64,000 bases of DNA from JAXMAO01 sp046350375. GTDB lineage: Bacteria > Planctomycetota > Phycisphaerae > UBA1845 > UTPLA1. Position 1 is the stretch's first letter, and each line of letters begins with the position of its first letter. Shown piece after piece: positions 16,800-25,265 of the stretch. Location of the stretch: NCBI GenBank assembly GCA_046350375.1, contig JAXMAO010000010.1, forward strand, positions 71,435-135,434. The letters are read 5' to 3'. The notes below the pieces were generated by a model. It worked only from the letters and a program-made list of their open reading frames with translations. It was not told where the DNA came from and ran no database searches. The position numbers were made by a program, and so were the translations under genes.

Positions 16800-17297
16800 A
16801 TGGCCACGCGGTATCCAAAACGCCCGACGCGCCAGGTCAAAGCGCTTGGCACGCTGATTCTCTCCATGACGCTCGGCACCGCGCTGCTCAGTTGGGTCCA
16901 CGACCTGACCCCGGCCAAGTCCAGCGCCACCACCCTCATGGGCACCACCGCGCGGCGCATCTGGGACAAGATCATCGTCGAGACCATCTCCACCCGCGCC
17001 CTGGCCGCCGACGGCTCCGTCCGCGGCTTCTACCACCTGCACATCGATCGCACCGGCCGCGTCCACGAAAGCCGCGCCTGGCTCCGCGAGCAACACGACT
17101 CGGCCGACCGCGGCGCCATCCGCCTGGTCGTCTCGGTCGATCGCGATTCGCCCGACCTCACGCCACGCCAGTGGAAGTGCCTCTCCGAAGTGGTCGCCCA
17201 TCTTCAGTCCGTCCACCAGATCAGCCGCGACCGCATCGAGGTCCACGAATCACAGCCCGTCCCCGGCCGCCTGGGCGCCATGTTACGAACCCGCTGA
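16800..17297 (+). CDS. Hypothetical protein with N-terminal membrane segment
   Basis: A 165-residue protein. A basic N-terminus (MATRYPKRPTRQVK) is followed by one hydrophobic segment (about 15-32), so it is membrane-anchored or exported. The remainder has alpha/beta character with RGFYHLHIDRTGRVHESRAWL and AIRLVVSVDRDSP. That arrangement faintly recalls peptidoglycan-recognition/amidase-type folds, but no catalytic set could be confirmed and no family is claimed. The start is the ATG at 16800. The 143 bases before it contain TTGCGA...TACGAC as a weak possible promoter. Confidence 0.6.
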   Translation: MATRYPKRPTRQVKALGTLILSMTLGTALLSWVHDLTPAKSSATTLMGTTARRIWDKIIVETISTRALAADGSVRGFYHLHIDRTGRVHESRAWLREQHDSADRGAIRLVVSVDRDSPDLTPRQWKCLSEVVAHLQSVHQISRDRIEVHESQPVPGRLGAMLRTR

Positions 17298-17499
17298 TTC
17301 ACCCCCTTCCAACCCGCGCTGCCGCCCACCCTTGCGACCCGGAAACTCCGCCGCCGCTGTTTGACGCACCCATGCCAAGCCCCTAAATTTACCCCGGGGT
17401 GGCCGGACGCATCCGGCGGCAACTCGGGCCAAGGCCCCGTCCAGGTTCGGTGGGTAGTCCGCCGCCGCAGTCGGCCTCGAATCGCAGGATCGCGTCGCC

Positions 17500-18486
17500 G
17501 TGCCTGACCTACTGTCCGGCTACAACATCGTGCAGCGCATCGGCACCGGCGCACGCTCCCAGATCTACCAGGTCATTCACCCCGAGACCGGCCAGAAGTT
17601 CGCCCTGAAACGCGTCATCCGCCAGCCCCACGAGGACGACCGCTTTCTCATCCAGGCCATCACCGAGTACGAGGTCGCCAGCCAGTTCGATCAGCCCACG
17701 CTTCGCAAGGCCATCGACTGCCACAAGATCCGCCGCTGGATGCGACTCGTCGAGGTCCAGGTCGTCCTCGAGCTCATCGACGGCTTCTCCCTCGACAAGC
17801 ACCGCCTCACCGACCTCAACCAGATCGTCGATGTCTTCAAGCACGTCTGCAACGGCCTCGACGCCCTGCACAACCTCGGTTTCGTCCATGCCGACATGAA
17901 GCCCAACAACATCCTCGTCACCAACGATCACAAGATCAAAATCATCGACTTCGGCCAGAGCTGCCGCATCGGCCACCGCAAGGAGCGCATCCAGGGCACC
18001 GCCGACTACATCGCGCCGGAGCAGGTCGAGCGCCGCCCCCTCACCCGCCAGACCGACGTCTTCAACGTCGGCGCCACGCTCTACTGGGCCGTCACCGGCA
18101 AGAACATCCCCACCATGATTTCGCGCCAGGATGAAAACCGCCACTCCATCGCCGCCCCGTCGGCCCGCCGCAACATCCCCACCCCCCAGGAGATCGACGC
18201 CCAGATTCCCACCGCCTTGTCGCGACTTGTCATGGAGTGCTGCAACGACCGCCCCTCCGACCGCCCCGGCGACATGAAGCAGATCATCAGCCGGCTCGAA
18301 GTCGTCGAGCATGTCCTCGCCAAGCGCCGCGCCGCCGGCGAGCAGGACATCCGCGTCAGCGAGGTCGGCGAGCCCATCGCCCCCAGCGACACCGCCAAGC
18401 GCGCCGGCGCCGAGGCCAAGAAAGACGCCAAGGCCGCCAAGCCCGCGCGCGGTCACGGCCAGAAAAACCCGGGCACCAGGCGATGA
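17500..18486 (+). CDS. Hanks-type serine/threonine protein kinase
   Basis: A 328-residue soluble kinase starting at GTG 17500. Subdomains visible: Gly-rich loop IGTGARSQIY (14-23), ATP Lys in FALKRV (Lys37), catalytic loop HADMKPNN near 129-136 (HAD in place of the usual HRD, so a non-RD kinase), metal-binding DFGQ, and GTADYIAPEQ for the P+1 region. The C-terminal ~60 residues are Ala/Lys-rich and probably disordered. There is no transmembrane sensor domain, unlike PknB. TGA overlaps the ATG of a calcineurin-like phosphatase, so kinase and phosphatase are made together. Confidence 0.92.
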   Translation: MPDLLSGYNIVQRIGTGARSQIYQVIHPETGQKFALKRVIRQPHEDDRFLIQAITEYEVASQFDQPTLRKAIDCHKIRRWMRLVEVQVVLELIDGFSLDKHRLTDLNQIVDVFKHVCNGLDALHNLGFVHADMKPNNILVTNDHKIKIIDFGQSCRIGHRKERIQGTADYIAPEQVERRPLTRQTDVFNVGATLYWAVTGKNIPTMISRQDENRHSIAAPSARRNIPTPQEIDAQIPTALSRLVMECCNDRPSDRPGDMKQIISRLEVVEHVLAKRRAAGEQDIRVSEVGEPIAPSDTAKRAGAEAKKDAKAAKPARGHGQKNPGTRR

Positions 18487-19352
18487 ACCGCCCCGCGGCC
18501 CGCGTCGCCGCCGAACAGGCCGCCGAGCTCTTCCGCCAGGCCGCGCGCCTCAACCGCGAAGACCCCCTCCGCCACAACGCCGTCCTCTGCTTCCCCGACT
18601 TCGGCCAGCTCGTCATGACCGGCGACATGCACGGCCACCGCGCCAACTTCGACAAGCTCCAGCGCTTCGCCCGGCTCGAGGTCTCGCCCGCCCGGCATGT
18701 CATCCTTCACGAGCTCATCCACCCCGACGTCCCCTTCGGGCAGCTCGATCCGTCGCACGAACTCCTGCTCGACGCCGCCCGCTACAAGTGCGACTTTCCC
18801 GACCAGGTCCACTTCCTCCAGTCCAATCACGAGCTCTCGCAGCTCATGGGGCATGCCATCCTCAAGAACGGCCGCGCGGTTGTGGACGACTTCCGCCGCG
18901 GCGTCCTCAACGCCTATGGCCCCGCCGGCGACGCCGTTTACGAGGCCATCCTCGACTTCATCGCCTCCTACCCAGTCGCCGCGCGCACCGCCCAGCGACT
19001 CTGGCTCTCGCACTCTCTGCCCGCGGTCGACGACCTGCCCGAATTCAATCCCGCCGCCCTCGATCGTCCCCTCACGCGCAGCGACTTCGAACATGGCGGC
19101 GCCGTCTACCAAATCGTCTGGGGGCGACGCTTCTCGCCCGACCACCTTGCCGTCCTCTCCGCCACGCTCAACGTCGAGCTCTTCATCGTCGGCCACATCC
19201 CGCAGGAATCCGGCTACGACGTCCGCTTCGACCGGGTGCTCATCCTCGCCAGTGACCACAACCACGGCGTCTTTCTGCCGATCGACCTCGCCAGCCGCGC
19301 CTCGATGGACACTCTCACCGGCCGAATCCAGAAGTTCGTCGCCGTGCCGTAG
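18483..19352 (+). CDS. Calcineurin-like metallophosphoesterase
   Basis: A 289-residue phosphatase starting at ATG 18483, which overlaps the kinase stop by four bases; longer open frame upstream is only antiparallel reading of the kinase tail. Two-metal signature: GDMHGH (about 44-49, for GDxHG), SNHE for GNHD/E, then SHSLP and GHIPQ for the distal histidines. The typical GDxxDRG motif is altered (HELIHP in its place), so activity or specificity may differ. Coupling with the preceding kinase argues for a protein-phosphatase role reversing its phosphorylation, though that is inferred. Confidence 0.82.
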   Translation: MNRPAARVAAEQAAELFRQAARLNREDPLRHNAVLCFPDFGQLVMTGDMHGHRANFDKLQRFARLEVSPARHVILHELIHPDVPFGQLDPSHELLLDAARYKCDFPDQVHFLQSNHELSQLMGHAILKNGRAVVDDFRRGVLNAYGPAGDAVYEAILDFIASYPVAARTAQRLWLSHSLPAVDDLPEFNPAALDRPLTRSDFEHGGAVYQIVWGRRFSPDHLAVLSATLNVELFIVGHIPQESGYDVRFDRVLILASDHNHGVFLPIDLASRASMDTLTGRIQKFVAVP

Positions 19353-19368
19353 CGCGCCCGTTGGGTGG

Positions 19369-19387
19369 CACAGGCTTTCAGCCTGTG
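19369..19387. repeat. Hairpin element CACAGGCT-TTC-AGCCTGTG
   Basis: A perfect 8-base inverted repeat with a three-base loop, 17 bases after the phosphatase stop and preceded by GGGTGG. No U-tract follows, so it is a poor intrinsic terminator, though it could stabilise the 3' end. Related hairpins occur at 22341-22360 and 22463-22483 (TTCAGCC core), suggesting a dispersed family. Confidence 0.5.
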
Positions 19388-19477
19388 AAGCCTCGTTTCA
19401 CCGTGGCAAGAAGCGTCTCGGCTGTGTCTGACGCAACGTTTTCGGGCCATGCAACGTCACCGCCCGCGCCGCGCCTC

Positions 19478-19507
19478 TTGAACCCCACGCCCCAACTGTG
19501 TTAGGAT
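19478..19507 (+). promoter_or_regulatory. Probable promoter of the PEP-CTERM gene
   Basis: TTGAAC (19478-19483), an 18-base spacer and TAGGAT (19502-19507). Transcription would start near 19514, leaving a leader of about 46 bases with an AGGAGAGG ribosome-binding site just before ATG 19560. Confidence 0.45.
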
Positions 19508-19559
19508 TGGACCCTGGAGGCGGTTTCCGCCGTTCCGGCCGAGAGGTGAGGAGAGGGAA

Positions 19560-20378
19560 ATGTCCGCGTTCCCGCGCCGCGCGAGCGGCTGTCTGCTGGC
19601 GGTCGCGTTCTGCGCCGCAATTCCGTCCAGTGCATCTGCCCGGCCGTCCTATGGCATCGCGAACTGCGTCATCTGCCATTCCAGCTCCGGCTTCGGCATC
19701 GACGCCACCAATCGCCTGGTTGACGTCGTCAGCGGCACCACCGCCACCATTCCATCCGGCGCTCATGGCGACCCGGATCGCGGCGAAGGCCCGCTGTCCA
19801 CCTACACCGCCAGCCCCGGCGGATCCTTCAACCTTCAGGTCCAGGTCAAAGATCCCAATCCCGGCACGCCGCCGTTCCAGCCCGAACACTACGCCGTCGG
19901 CCTGAAACACTTCTTCACCACCGACCCCGACTATCAGAACGGCAACCCCAACACCGCCGACTGGGCTGACAACATGCTCACCCTCTCGGGCGCGACTTAC
20001 TACGATGACCTCAATCCGCCCACCGTCCCCGACCCCGAGCCGATTCCGCTCGACGAGACCGGCTGGTGGATCCACACCGATGTGAACTCCGGCGGGCCGC
20101 TCGTCGGCAGCCTCTACTACACCTCCGTCGCCGAGAACGGCCACTGGTGGTACGACCCCGATACCGGCGGCCCGCACCTCTTCTCGCTAACCGTCACCGT
20201 GCCCGCCGGCGTTGTCCCCGGCTGGTACGACCTCGAAGTCTCGGTAGAAGGCGACCAGAAAACCGGCGACGTCTTCGCCTATTACGACGAGGAGCACTTC
20301 TACCTCCACATTCTGCCTGAACCGGCCAGCGCAATGCTCCTGCTTGCCGGCCTTCTGGCAGCCCGCCGCCGACGCTAG
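19560..20378 (+). CDS. PEP-CTERM exported protein with a CxxCH haem-type site
   Basis: A 272-residue secreted protein. The signal peptide spans about 1-28 (cleavage near SASA-RP). Just after it lies CVICH (Cys36, Cys39, His40), a c-type haem attachment motif. A beta-rich body with many Tyr/Trp/Asp residues follows, and the C-terminus is LPEPASAMLLLAGLLAARRRR-like: Pro-Glu-Pro, hydrophobic helix, Arg cluster. That is the PEP-CTERM sorting signal processed by exosortase in bacteria with exopolysaccharide envelopes. A strong AGGAGAGG site precedes the ATG. Role unknown; extracellular redox or haem binding is possible. Confidence 0.88.
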   Translation: MSAFPRRASGCLLAVAFCAAIPSSASARPSYGIANCVICHSSSGFGIDATNRLVDVVSGTTATIPSGAHGDPDRGEGPLSTYTASPGGSFNLQVQVKDPNPGTPPFQPEHYAVGLKHFFTTDPDYQNGNPNTADWADNMLTLSGATYYDDLNPPTVPDPEPIPLDETGWWIHTDVNSGGPLVGSLYYTSVAENGHWWYDPDTGGPHLFSLTVTVPAGVVPGWYDLEVSVEGDQKTGDVFAYYDEEHFYLHILPEPASAMLLLAGLLAARRRR

Positions 20379-20544
20379 TTCGGCCGATCTTGGCTGGTGA
20401 TTTCCGCGTTGAATCGGCCCGCGCGCCGCGCGCCCGGCCACCGCCGCGTCCGCGCCCACCGACCCGCGTCGGCGTCCGAATACTCCGGCCGTGGCGTGGT
20501 CCCCGGGCCCGTCCGCCGCACGCAACCCATTCACCCGCCATTGG

Positions 20545-20550
20545 TATACA
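20545..20550 (+). promoter_or_regulatory. Possible -10 element upstream of gspE/pilB
   Basis: TATACA in an otherwise GC-rich region, 75 bases before the TTG start at 20620. No clear -35 hexamer at the right distance, so support is weak. Confidence 0.3.
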
Positions 20551-20619
20551 CTCCCGGACTCGGGGTGCGCGCCGCCGCCACGGTGGGCCGCCGCCGTGCC
20601 CCCTCAGGCAGGTGCTCCG

Positions 20620-22287
20620 TTGAACCTCGGCGACATCCTCATCCAGCGCGGCAAGATCACCCCCGATCAGCTCTCCCAGGCCGTCGCCTCCAAGAAGGAA
20701 CCGGCCGAGCGGCTCGAGAAAATTCTCGTCCGCCTCGGCTTCGTCGACGAGCGTGAAGTCCTCGAGGTCCTCGGGCAGCAGCTTCACTTCCCGGTCGTCG
20801 ATCTCAGCAAGGCCAACGTCGACGTCGAAACGCTCAAGCAGATGCCCACCAAGCTCGTCCACCGCCGCAAGCTCATCCCGCTCGAGAAGACCAACGGCAA
20901 GCTCCGCGTCGCCACCTGCGACCCGTTCGACCTCTACGGCTTCGACGAACTGCGGATGATCACCAACCTCGACGTCACCCCCGTGCTGGCCGCCGAAAGC
21001 GAGATCAACGCCGTCATCAAGAAATACTTCGGCGTCGGCGGCGACACCATCAGCCAGCTCGTCGACGACGACAGCATCTCCGTCGTCAGCGACGTCAACG
21101 AAGAGGCCGGCGACCTCGCCGAAATGGCCCAGGACGCCAGCGTCGTCAAGCTCGTCAACGACCTGCTGCTCGAAGCCATCAACGAACGCGCCAGCGACAT
21201 CCACATCGAGCCCTACGAGCACGACCTCCACGTCCGCTATCGAATCGACGGCGTCCTGCAGAACGCCAACGTCCCCCCGCAGATCCGCCGCTTTCAGGCC
21301 GCCATCATCAGCCGCATCAAGATCCTCTCCAACCTCAACATCGCCGAGAAACGCCTCCCCCAGGACGGCAGCTTCAAGATCAAGGCCCACGGGCGCGAAA
21401 TCGACCTGCGCATCAGCGTCATCCCCATGGCCTTCGGCGAAGGCGTCGTCATGCGTATCCTCGACAAGCAGGCCATCCTGCTCTCCCTCGACGACCTCGG
21501 CTTCATGCCCGAAACCCTCAAGGTCTTCGAGGAAGTCATCAACATGCCCCACGGCATCCTGCTAGTCACCGGCCCCACCGGCTCCGGCAAGACCACCACG
21601 CTTTACGCCGCCCTCAACAAGATCGTCACCGACGAGATCAAGGTCCTCACCGTCGAAGACCCCGTCGAATACCACCTCGACGGCGTCAACCAGGTCGGCG
21701 TCAATCTCAAGGCCGGCCTCACCTTCGCCCGCGGCATGCGCTCCTTCCTCCGTCACGACCCGGACGTCATCATGGTGGGCGAGATTCGCGACCTCGAGAC
21801 GGCCGAGACTGCCATTCAGGCCTCCCTGACCGGGCACCTCGTGCTCAGTACGCTGCACACCAATGACGCCTGCAGCGCGGCCACCCGACTCCTCGACATG
21901 GGCGTCGAGCCGTTCCTGGTGGCCTCTTCCCTCGAGGCCGTGCTCGCCCAGCGCCTCATCCGCTGCATCTGCAAAAAGTGCAAGGAGGAATACACCCCCA
22001 AGTCCACCGAGGTGCCCCCGGACTTCAACTGGAAAGGTGAAAAGTTCTTCCGCGGAAAAGGCTGCCGCGACTGCCGCAACACCGGCTTCTCCGGCCGAAA
22101 GGGCATCTTCGAGCTGCTTGTCCTCGACGACGACCTCAAGGAGCTGATCGTTCAGCGCGCCTCGACCGGCAAGCTGCTCAACGCCGCCCGCAACAAGGGG
22201 CTGGTCCTGCTCCGCGATGACGGCTTCCGCAAGGTCCGCGCCGGCATCACCACCATCGAAGAAGTCGTCCGGGCCACGAAGGGCTAG
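20620..22287 (+). CDS. Type II secretion / type IV pilus assembly ATPase (GspE/PilB)
   Basis: A 555-residue hexameric ATPase driving pilus or pseudopilus assembly at the inner membrane. TTG 20620 was chosen: an AGGTG site lies just upstream and LGDILIQRGKITPDQL matches the usual N-terminal GspE_N beginning; GTG 20596 is an alternative. Domains: GspE_N (about 1-150), then the ATPase with SDIHIEPYEHDLHVRYRIDG, Walker A GPTGSGKTTT near 317, an Asp-box-like EDPVEY, the Walker B region VGEIRDLETA near 383 and the His-box STLHTND. A tetracysteine zinc motif (CICKKC ... CRDC, about 448-491) is typical of GspE/PilB rather than PilT. No other secretion gene lies nearby. Confidence 0.93.
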   Translation: MNLGDILIQRGKITPDQLSQAVASKKEPAERLEKILVRLGFVDEREVLEVLGQQLHFPVVDLSKANVDVETLKQMPTKLVHRRKLIPLEKTNGKLRVATCDPFDLYGFDELRMITNLDVTPVLAAESEINAVIKKYFGVGGDTISQLVDDDSISVVSDVNEEAGDLAEMAQDASVVKLVNDLLLEAINERASDIHIEPYEHDLHVRYRIDGVLQNANVPPQIRRFQAAIISRIKILSNLNIAEKRLPQDGSFKIKAHGREIDLRISVIPMAFGEGVVMRILDKQAILLSLDDLGFMPETLKVFEEVINMPHGILLVTGPTGSGKTTTLYAALNKIVTDEIKVLTVEDPVEYHLDGVNQVGVNLKAGLTFARGMRSFLRHDPDVIMVGEIRDLETAETAIQASLTGHLVLSTLHTNDACSAATRLLDMGVEPFLVASSLEAVLAQRLIRCICKKCKEEYTPKSTEVPPDFNWKGEKFFRGKGCRDCRNTGFSGRKGIFELLVLDDDLKELIVQRASTGKLLNAARNKGLVLLRDDGFRKVRAGITTIEEVVRATKG

Positions 22288-22305
22288 GGGCGCGTTCGAT
22301 TCGTT

Positions 22306-22360
22306 CTTTCGGGTAGGGCAAAGCTCCGGCTTTCGGGTAGGGCAAAGCTCCAGCTTTGCC
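22306..22360. repeat. Tandem 22-base repeat ending in a perfect hairpin
   Basis: The unit CTTTCGGGTAGGGCAAAGCTCC occurs at 22306-22327 and again at 22330-22351 (24-base period, two-base spacer). The second copy runs into AGCTTTGCC, forming the perfect 9-base hairpin GGCAAAGCT-CC-AGCTTTGCC at 22341-22360. It follows the pilus ATPase stop by 19 bases. It may terminate or protect that transcript or belong to a dispersed repeat family; no U-tract follows. Confidence 0.6.
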
Positions 22361-22462
22361 ATGCAGCAGCGTCACGGCAGCGCCTGGTCGTACCCGACCC
22401 CGAGAGTCGACATTGACGAAGCACAGGCGCACGCGAGTCCCGCTCCTGAAATGCTCGAATCG

Positions 22463-22483
22463 CACGGGCCTTCAGCCCGCGTG
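22463..22483. repeat. Imperfect hairpin with TTCAGCCC core
   Basis: CACGGGC-CTTCA-GCCCGCGTG folds into a short hairpin, and its TTCAGCC core matches the element at 19369-19387. It lies in the 230-base gap between the convergent pilus ATPase and membrane-protein genes, in which no gene was seen. Confidence 0.4.
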
Positions 22484-22517
22484 GCGCCGCAACTGAAATC
22501 TCGCCTGATCCCCCGCC

Positions 22518-23108
22518 CTACTCAAACCGCCCGCCGCGCGGCACCAGCTCATCATCCTGAACCGCCACCGGCGGCTCGATCCGGTCCCGCACCGCCGCCA
22601 GCACACGGCCGCCCCACCGATAGGCCGGCAAGAGCACCCCCGCCCCCGCCACAGCACCGCACACCGCCAGCGCCACGATCGCCCGCCGCGACCGTCGCGC
22701 CAGCGCCCGCCCGGCCGGCCGCCACACCACGACCGCCGCGAGGGCCAGCCCCACGGCCACCATCGCGTCATAGCTGGCGCGCTGCCAGTACGACCCGCCC
22801 AGGTTCAGCCAGAAGCCGAACTCGTCGAACGTCAGCCCCAGCGCCACGCCATAGGCCGCCGCCAGCCGCGCCGAATCGACCCGCGCCGCGCCGTGCACCA
22901 GTTGATAGACCCCCAGCGCCGCCAACAGGCAGATGCCCCACACGTGATGATGCACGTGCGTCCCGCCGACCCGCAGGTACAGGTCCCCCTGCTCGTTCGA
23001 CATCAGCAGGTAAACCACCGCGCGCGACGCCAGACAGGTCGCGACAAACGCCCCGACCAGCCACAGGCCCACCCGGGCGCGGCCCACACCCGCCGCGTGT
23101 GCACTCAC
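22518..23108 (-). CDS. Multi-pass membrane protein with an HVHHHVWG motif
   Basis: A 196-residue protein with about five hydrophobic segments. GTG 23108 was preferred because a GGGAGG site lies 7-13 bases upstream and the N-terminal residues before it look non-coding. A histidine cluster, THVHHHVWGI, sits between membrane segments 1 and 2 and could bind a metal or line a channel. LGLTFDEFGFWLNL is another conserved-looking stretch. It resembles poorly described actinobacterial-type integral membrane proteins with His-rich loops. No enzyme family is claimed. It follows fusA on the same strand with an 81-base gap. Confidence 0.7.
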   Translation of the reverse strand: MSAHAAGVGRARVGLWLVGAFVATCLASRAVVYLLMSNEQGDLYLRVGGTHVHHHVWGICLLAALGVYQLVHGAARVDSARLAAAYGVALGLTFDEFGFWLNLGGSYWQRASYDAMVAVGLALAAVVVWRPAGRALARRSRRAIVALAVCGAVAGAGVLLPAYRWGGRVLAAVRDRIEPPVAVQDDELVPRGGRFE

Positions 23109-23189
23109 CGTGTTCCCTCCCAGACGCCCCGCGATCTGCCGCGGCGGCCGGCATTGTAACCGACCCGCCGGCACGACTTGCACGCCTGG

Positions 23190-25265
23190 TTATTTCTTCA
23201 CCGCCCGCGCCGCCGCCACCACTTCCTCCTGGATGGCCGTCGGCACGCGCCGATACGCCAGGAACTCCATCGAGAACCCGGCCTTCCCCTGCGACAGCGA
23301 CCGCACGTCGGTCGCGTACCCAAACATCTCGCACAGCGGCACTTCCGTCGTAATCACCGTCGAACTGCCGCGGTTCTCCACGTTCACGATCAACCCGCGC
23401 CGGCTCGCCAGGTCGCCCGTCACGCCGCCCTGGTATTCGCTCGGCGTCTCCACTTCGACCTTCATGATCGGCTCGAGCAGAATCGCCCCGGACTTCAGAA
23501 ACGCCTCCTTGAAGGCGTCGCGCGCACAGATCTGAAACGCAATGTCCGACGAATCCACCGGGTGGCTCGAGCCGTCCTCCAGCACCACGCGCACCCCGAT
23601 GATCGGAAAGCCCGCCACCGGCCCCTTCGGCAGCACCGACCGGAATCCCTTGTCGCACGACGGAATGTACTCCGTCGGAATCCGCCCGCCGAACACCTTG
23701 TTCTCGAACTCGTACGGCAGCTCCGACCCTTCCGGCAGCGGCTCCACCCGCCCCACCACGTGGGCATACTGCCCCGAGCCGCCCGTCTGCTTGCGATGCT
23801 TGTAGTTGAACTCGACCGCCTTGGTCGGCGCCTCGCGATAGCTCACCTTCGGCCGGCCCACGTTCAGCTCGACGTTGTACTCGCGCCGGATCCGCTCGGT
23901 GTAAATCTCCAGGTGCAGCTCGCCCATGCCCGAAATCAGCGTCTCGCCCGACTCGTGATCGACCCGCGTATGAAACGTCGGGTCTTCCTTCGTGAACCGG
24001 TTCAGCGCCTTCGCCAGCTTGTCCCGGTCGGCCGTCCGCGCCGGCGCGATCGCCAGCGCAATCACCGGCTCGGCCACCTGGATCGACTCCAGCGACAGGT
24101 TCACCGACGACGCGCAGAACGTGTCGCCCGACGCGCACTCCACTCCGACCACCGCGAAGATGTCCCCGGCCCGCGCCAGGTCGACGTCCGCCCGGCTGTT
24201 GGCGTGCATCCGCACCAGCCGGCTGAAACGCACTTCCTTGCCGGTCCGCGCGTTGATCAGCCGGTCGCCGCGCCGAATCGTGCCCGAATAGAGCCGCGTG
24301 TAGGTCAGCTGCCCGAAGCTCTCGTCGACCAGCTTGAAGGCCATCGCGACGGCCGGGCCATCCGGATCGGGCTGGATCGGCACCTCGGCGCCGTCGTTCT
24401 GGTTATCGTTCGCAAACACCTCGCGATCGAGCGGGCTGGGCAGGTAGCGGCAGATCGCATCCAGCAGCAGCTGCACCCCCTTGTTCTTGTAGGCGCTGCC
24501 CATCAGGACCGGCGTGATCTCGTTCGTGATCGTGTGCCGGCGGATGATGGTGTGGATCAGCTCCTGCGGAATCGGCTTCTCCTCGAGCATCATCTCCATC
24601 AGCCCGTCGTCAAACAGCGACAGCGTGTCGAGCATGCCGGCCCGCGCCGCCTCGGCCTCGCTCCGCAGCTCCGCCGGAATCGGCACGCGCTTGATCGTCT
24701 CGCCCGCCTTGCCCTCGAAGTACACAGCCTCAAGCGTCACCAGGTCGATCACGCCCTCGAGCTGGTCGCCCAGGCCGATCGGCATCTGCAGCGGCACCAC
24801 CGTCAGGTCGAGCTTCTCTTCCAGCGCCGCCATCACCGACACCGGGTCGGCCCCGACGCGGTCGAGCTTGTTGATGAACGCGATCCGCGGCACCTGGTAG
24901 CGCTTCATCTGCCGATCGACCGTGATCGACTGCGACTGCACCCCCGCCACGCCGCACAGCACCAGGATCGCCCCGTCGAGCACCCGCAGCGACCGCTCCA
25001 CCTCCACCGTGAAGTCGACGTGGCCGGGCGTGTCGATGATGTTGATCTGCCGGTTCGACCAGCTCACCGTCGTCGCCGCCGAGGTGATGGTGATGCCGCG
25101 CTCGCGCTCGAGGTCCATGTGGTCCATGGTCGCCTCGGACTCGTGCACCTCGCCCATCTCGTGGATCTTGCCCGAGTAGAACAGAATGCGCTCGGTCAGG
25201 GTTGTCTTCCCCGAGTCGATGTGCGCCGAGATGCCCACGTTCCGGATGTTCGAAAGCTCCGTCAT
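23190..25265 (-). CDS. fusA: Translation elongation factor G
   Basis: A 691-residue GTPase that moves tRNA-mRNA through the ribosome. All domains are in order: G1 AHIDSGKTT (15-23), switch and G3 DTPGH, G4 NKLD, then domains II-V ending with YATDVRSLSQGKAGFSMEF. The P-loop carries Ser (AHIDSGKTT) instead of the common AHIDAGKTT. That, with LTERILFYSG after it, is the pattern I associate with the mitochondrial/spirochaete-planctomycete (spd) EF-G class, in which translocation and recycling are split between paralogues. No str-operon neighbours (rpsL, rpsG, tuf) are present. Start ATG 25265. Confidence 0.96.
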   Translation of the reverse strand: MTELSNIRNVGISAHIDSGKTTLTERILFYSGKIHEMGEVHESEATMDHMDLERERGITITSAATTVSWSNRQINIIDTPGHVDFTVEVERSLRVLDGAILVLCGVAGVQSQSITVDRQMKRYQVPRIAFINKLDRVGADPVSVMAALEEKLDLTVVPLQMPIGLGDQLEGVIDLVTLEAVYFEGKAGETIKRVPIPAELRSEAEAARAGMLDTLSLFDDGLMEMMLEEKPIPQELIHTIIRRHTITNEITPVLMGSAYKNKGVQLLLDAICRYLPSPLDREVFANDNQNDGAEVPIQPDPDGPAVAMAFKLVDESFGQLTYTRLYSGTIRRGDRLINARTGKEVRFSRLVRMHANSRADVDLARAGDIFAVVGVECASGDTFCASSVNLSLESIQVAEPVIALAIAPARTADRDKLAKALNRFTKEDPTFHTRVDHESGETLISGMGELHLEIYTERIRREYNVELNVGRPKVSYREAPTKAVEFNYKHRKQTGGSGQYAHVVGRVEPLPEGSELPYEFENKVFGGRIPTEYIPSCDKGFRSVLPKGPVAGFPIIGVRVVLEDGSSHPVDSSDIAFQICARDAFKEAFLKSGAILLEPIMKVEVETPSEYQGGVTGDLASRRGLIVNVENRGSSTVITTEVPLCEMFGYATDVRSLSQGKAGFSMEFLAYRRVPTAIQEEVVAAARAVKK

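Noticed and set aside
17509..18456. Minus-strand frame over the kinase with many Val/Asp/Gly residues
   Set aside because: Antisense to the kinase, whose catalytic motifs are all in order.
20194..21552. Minus-strand acidic frame over the pilus ATPase
   Set aside because: Antisense to the ATPase; acidic composition mirrors the Lys/Ile-rich codons of the real gene.
22768..24138. Minus-strand open frame overlapping fusA
   Set aside because: Same strand as fusA but another frame; Gly/Arg-rich and without motifs.
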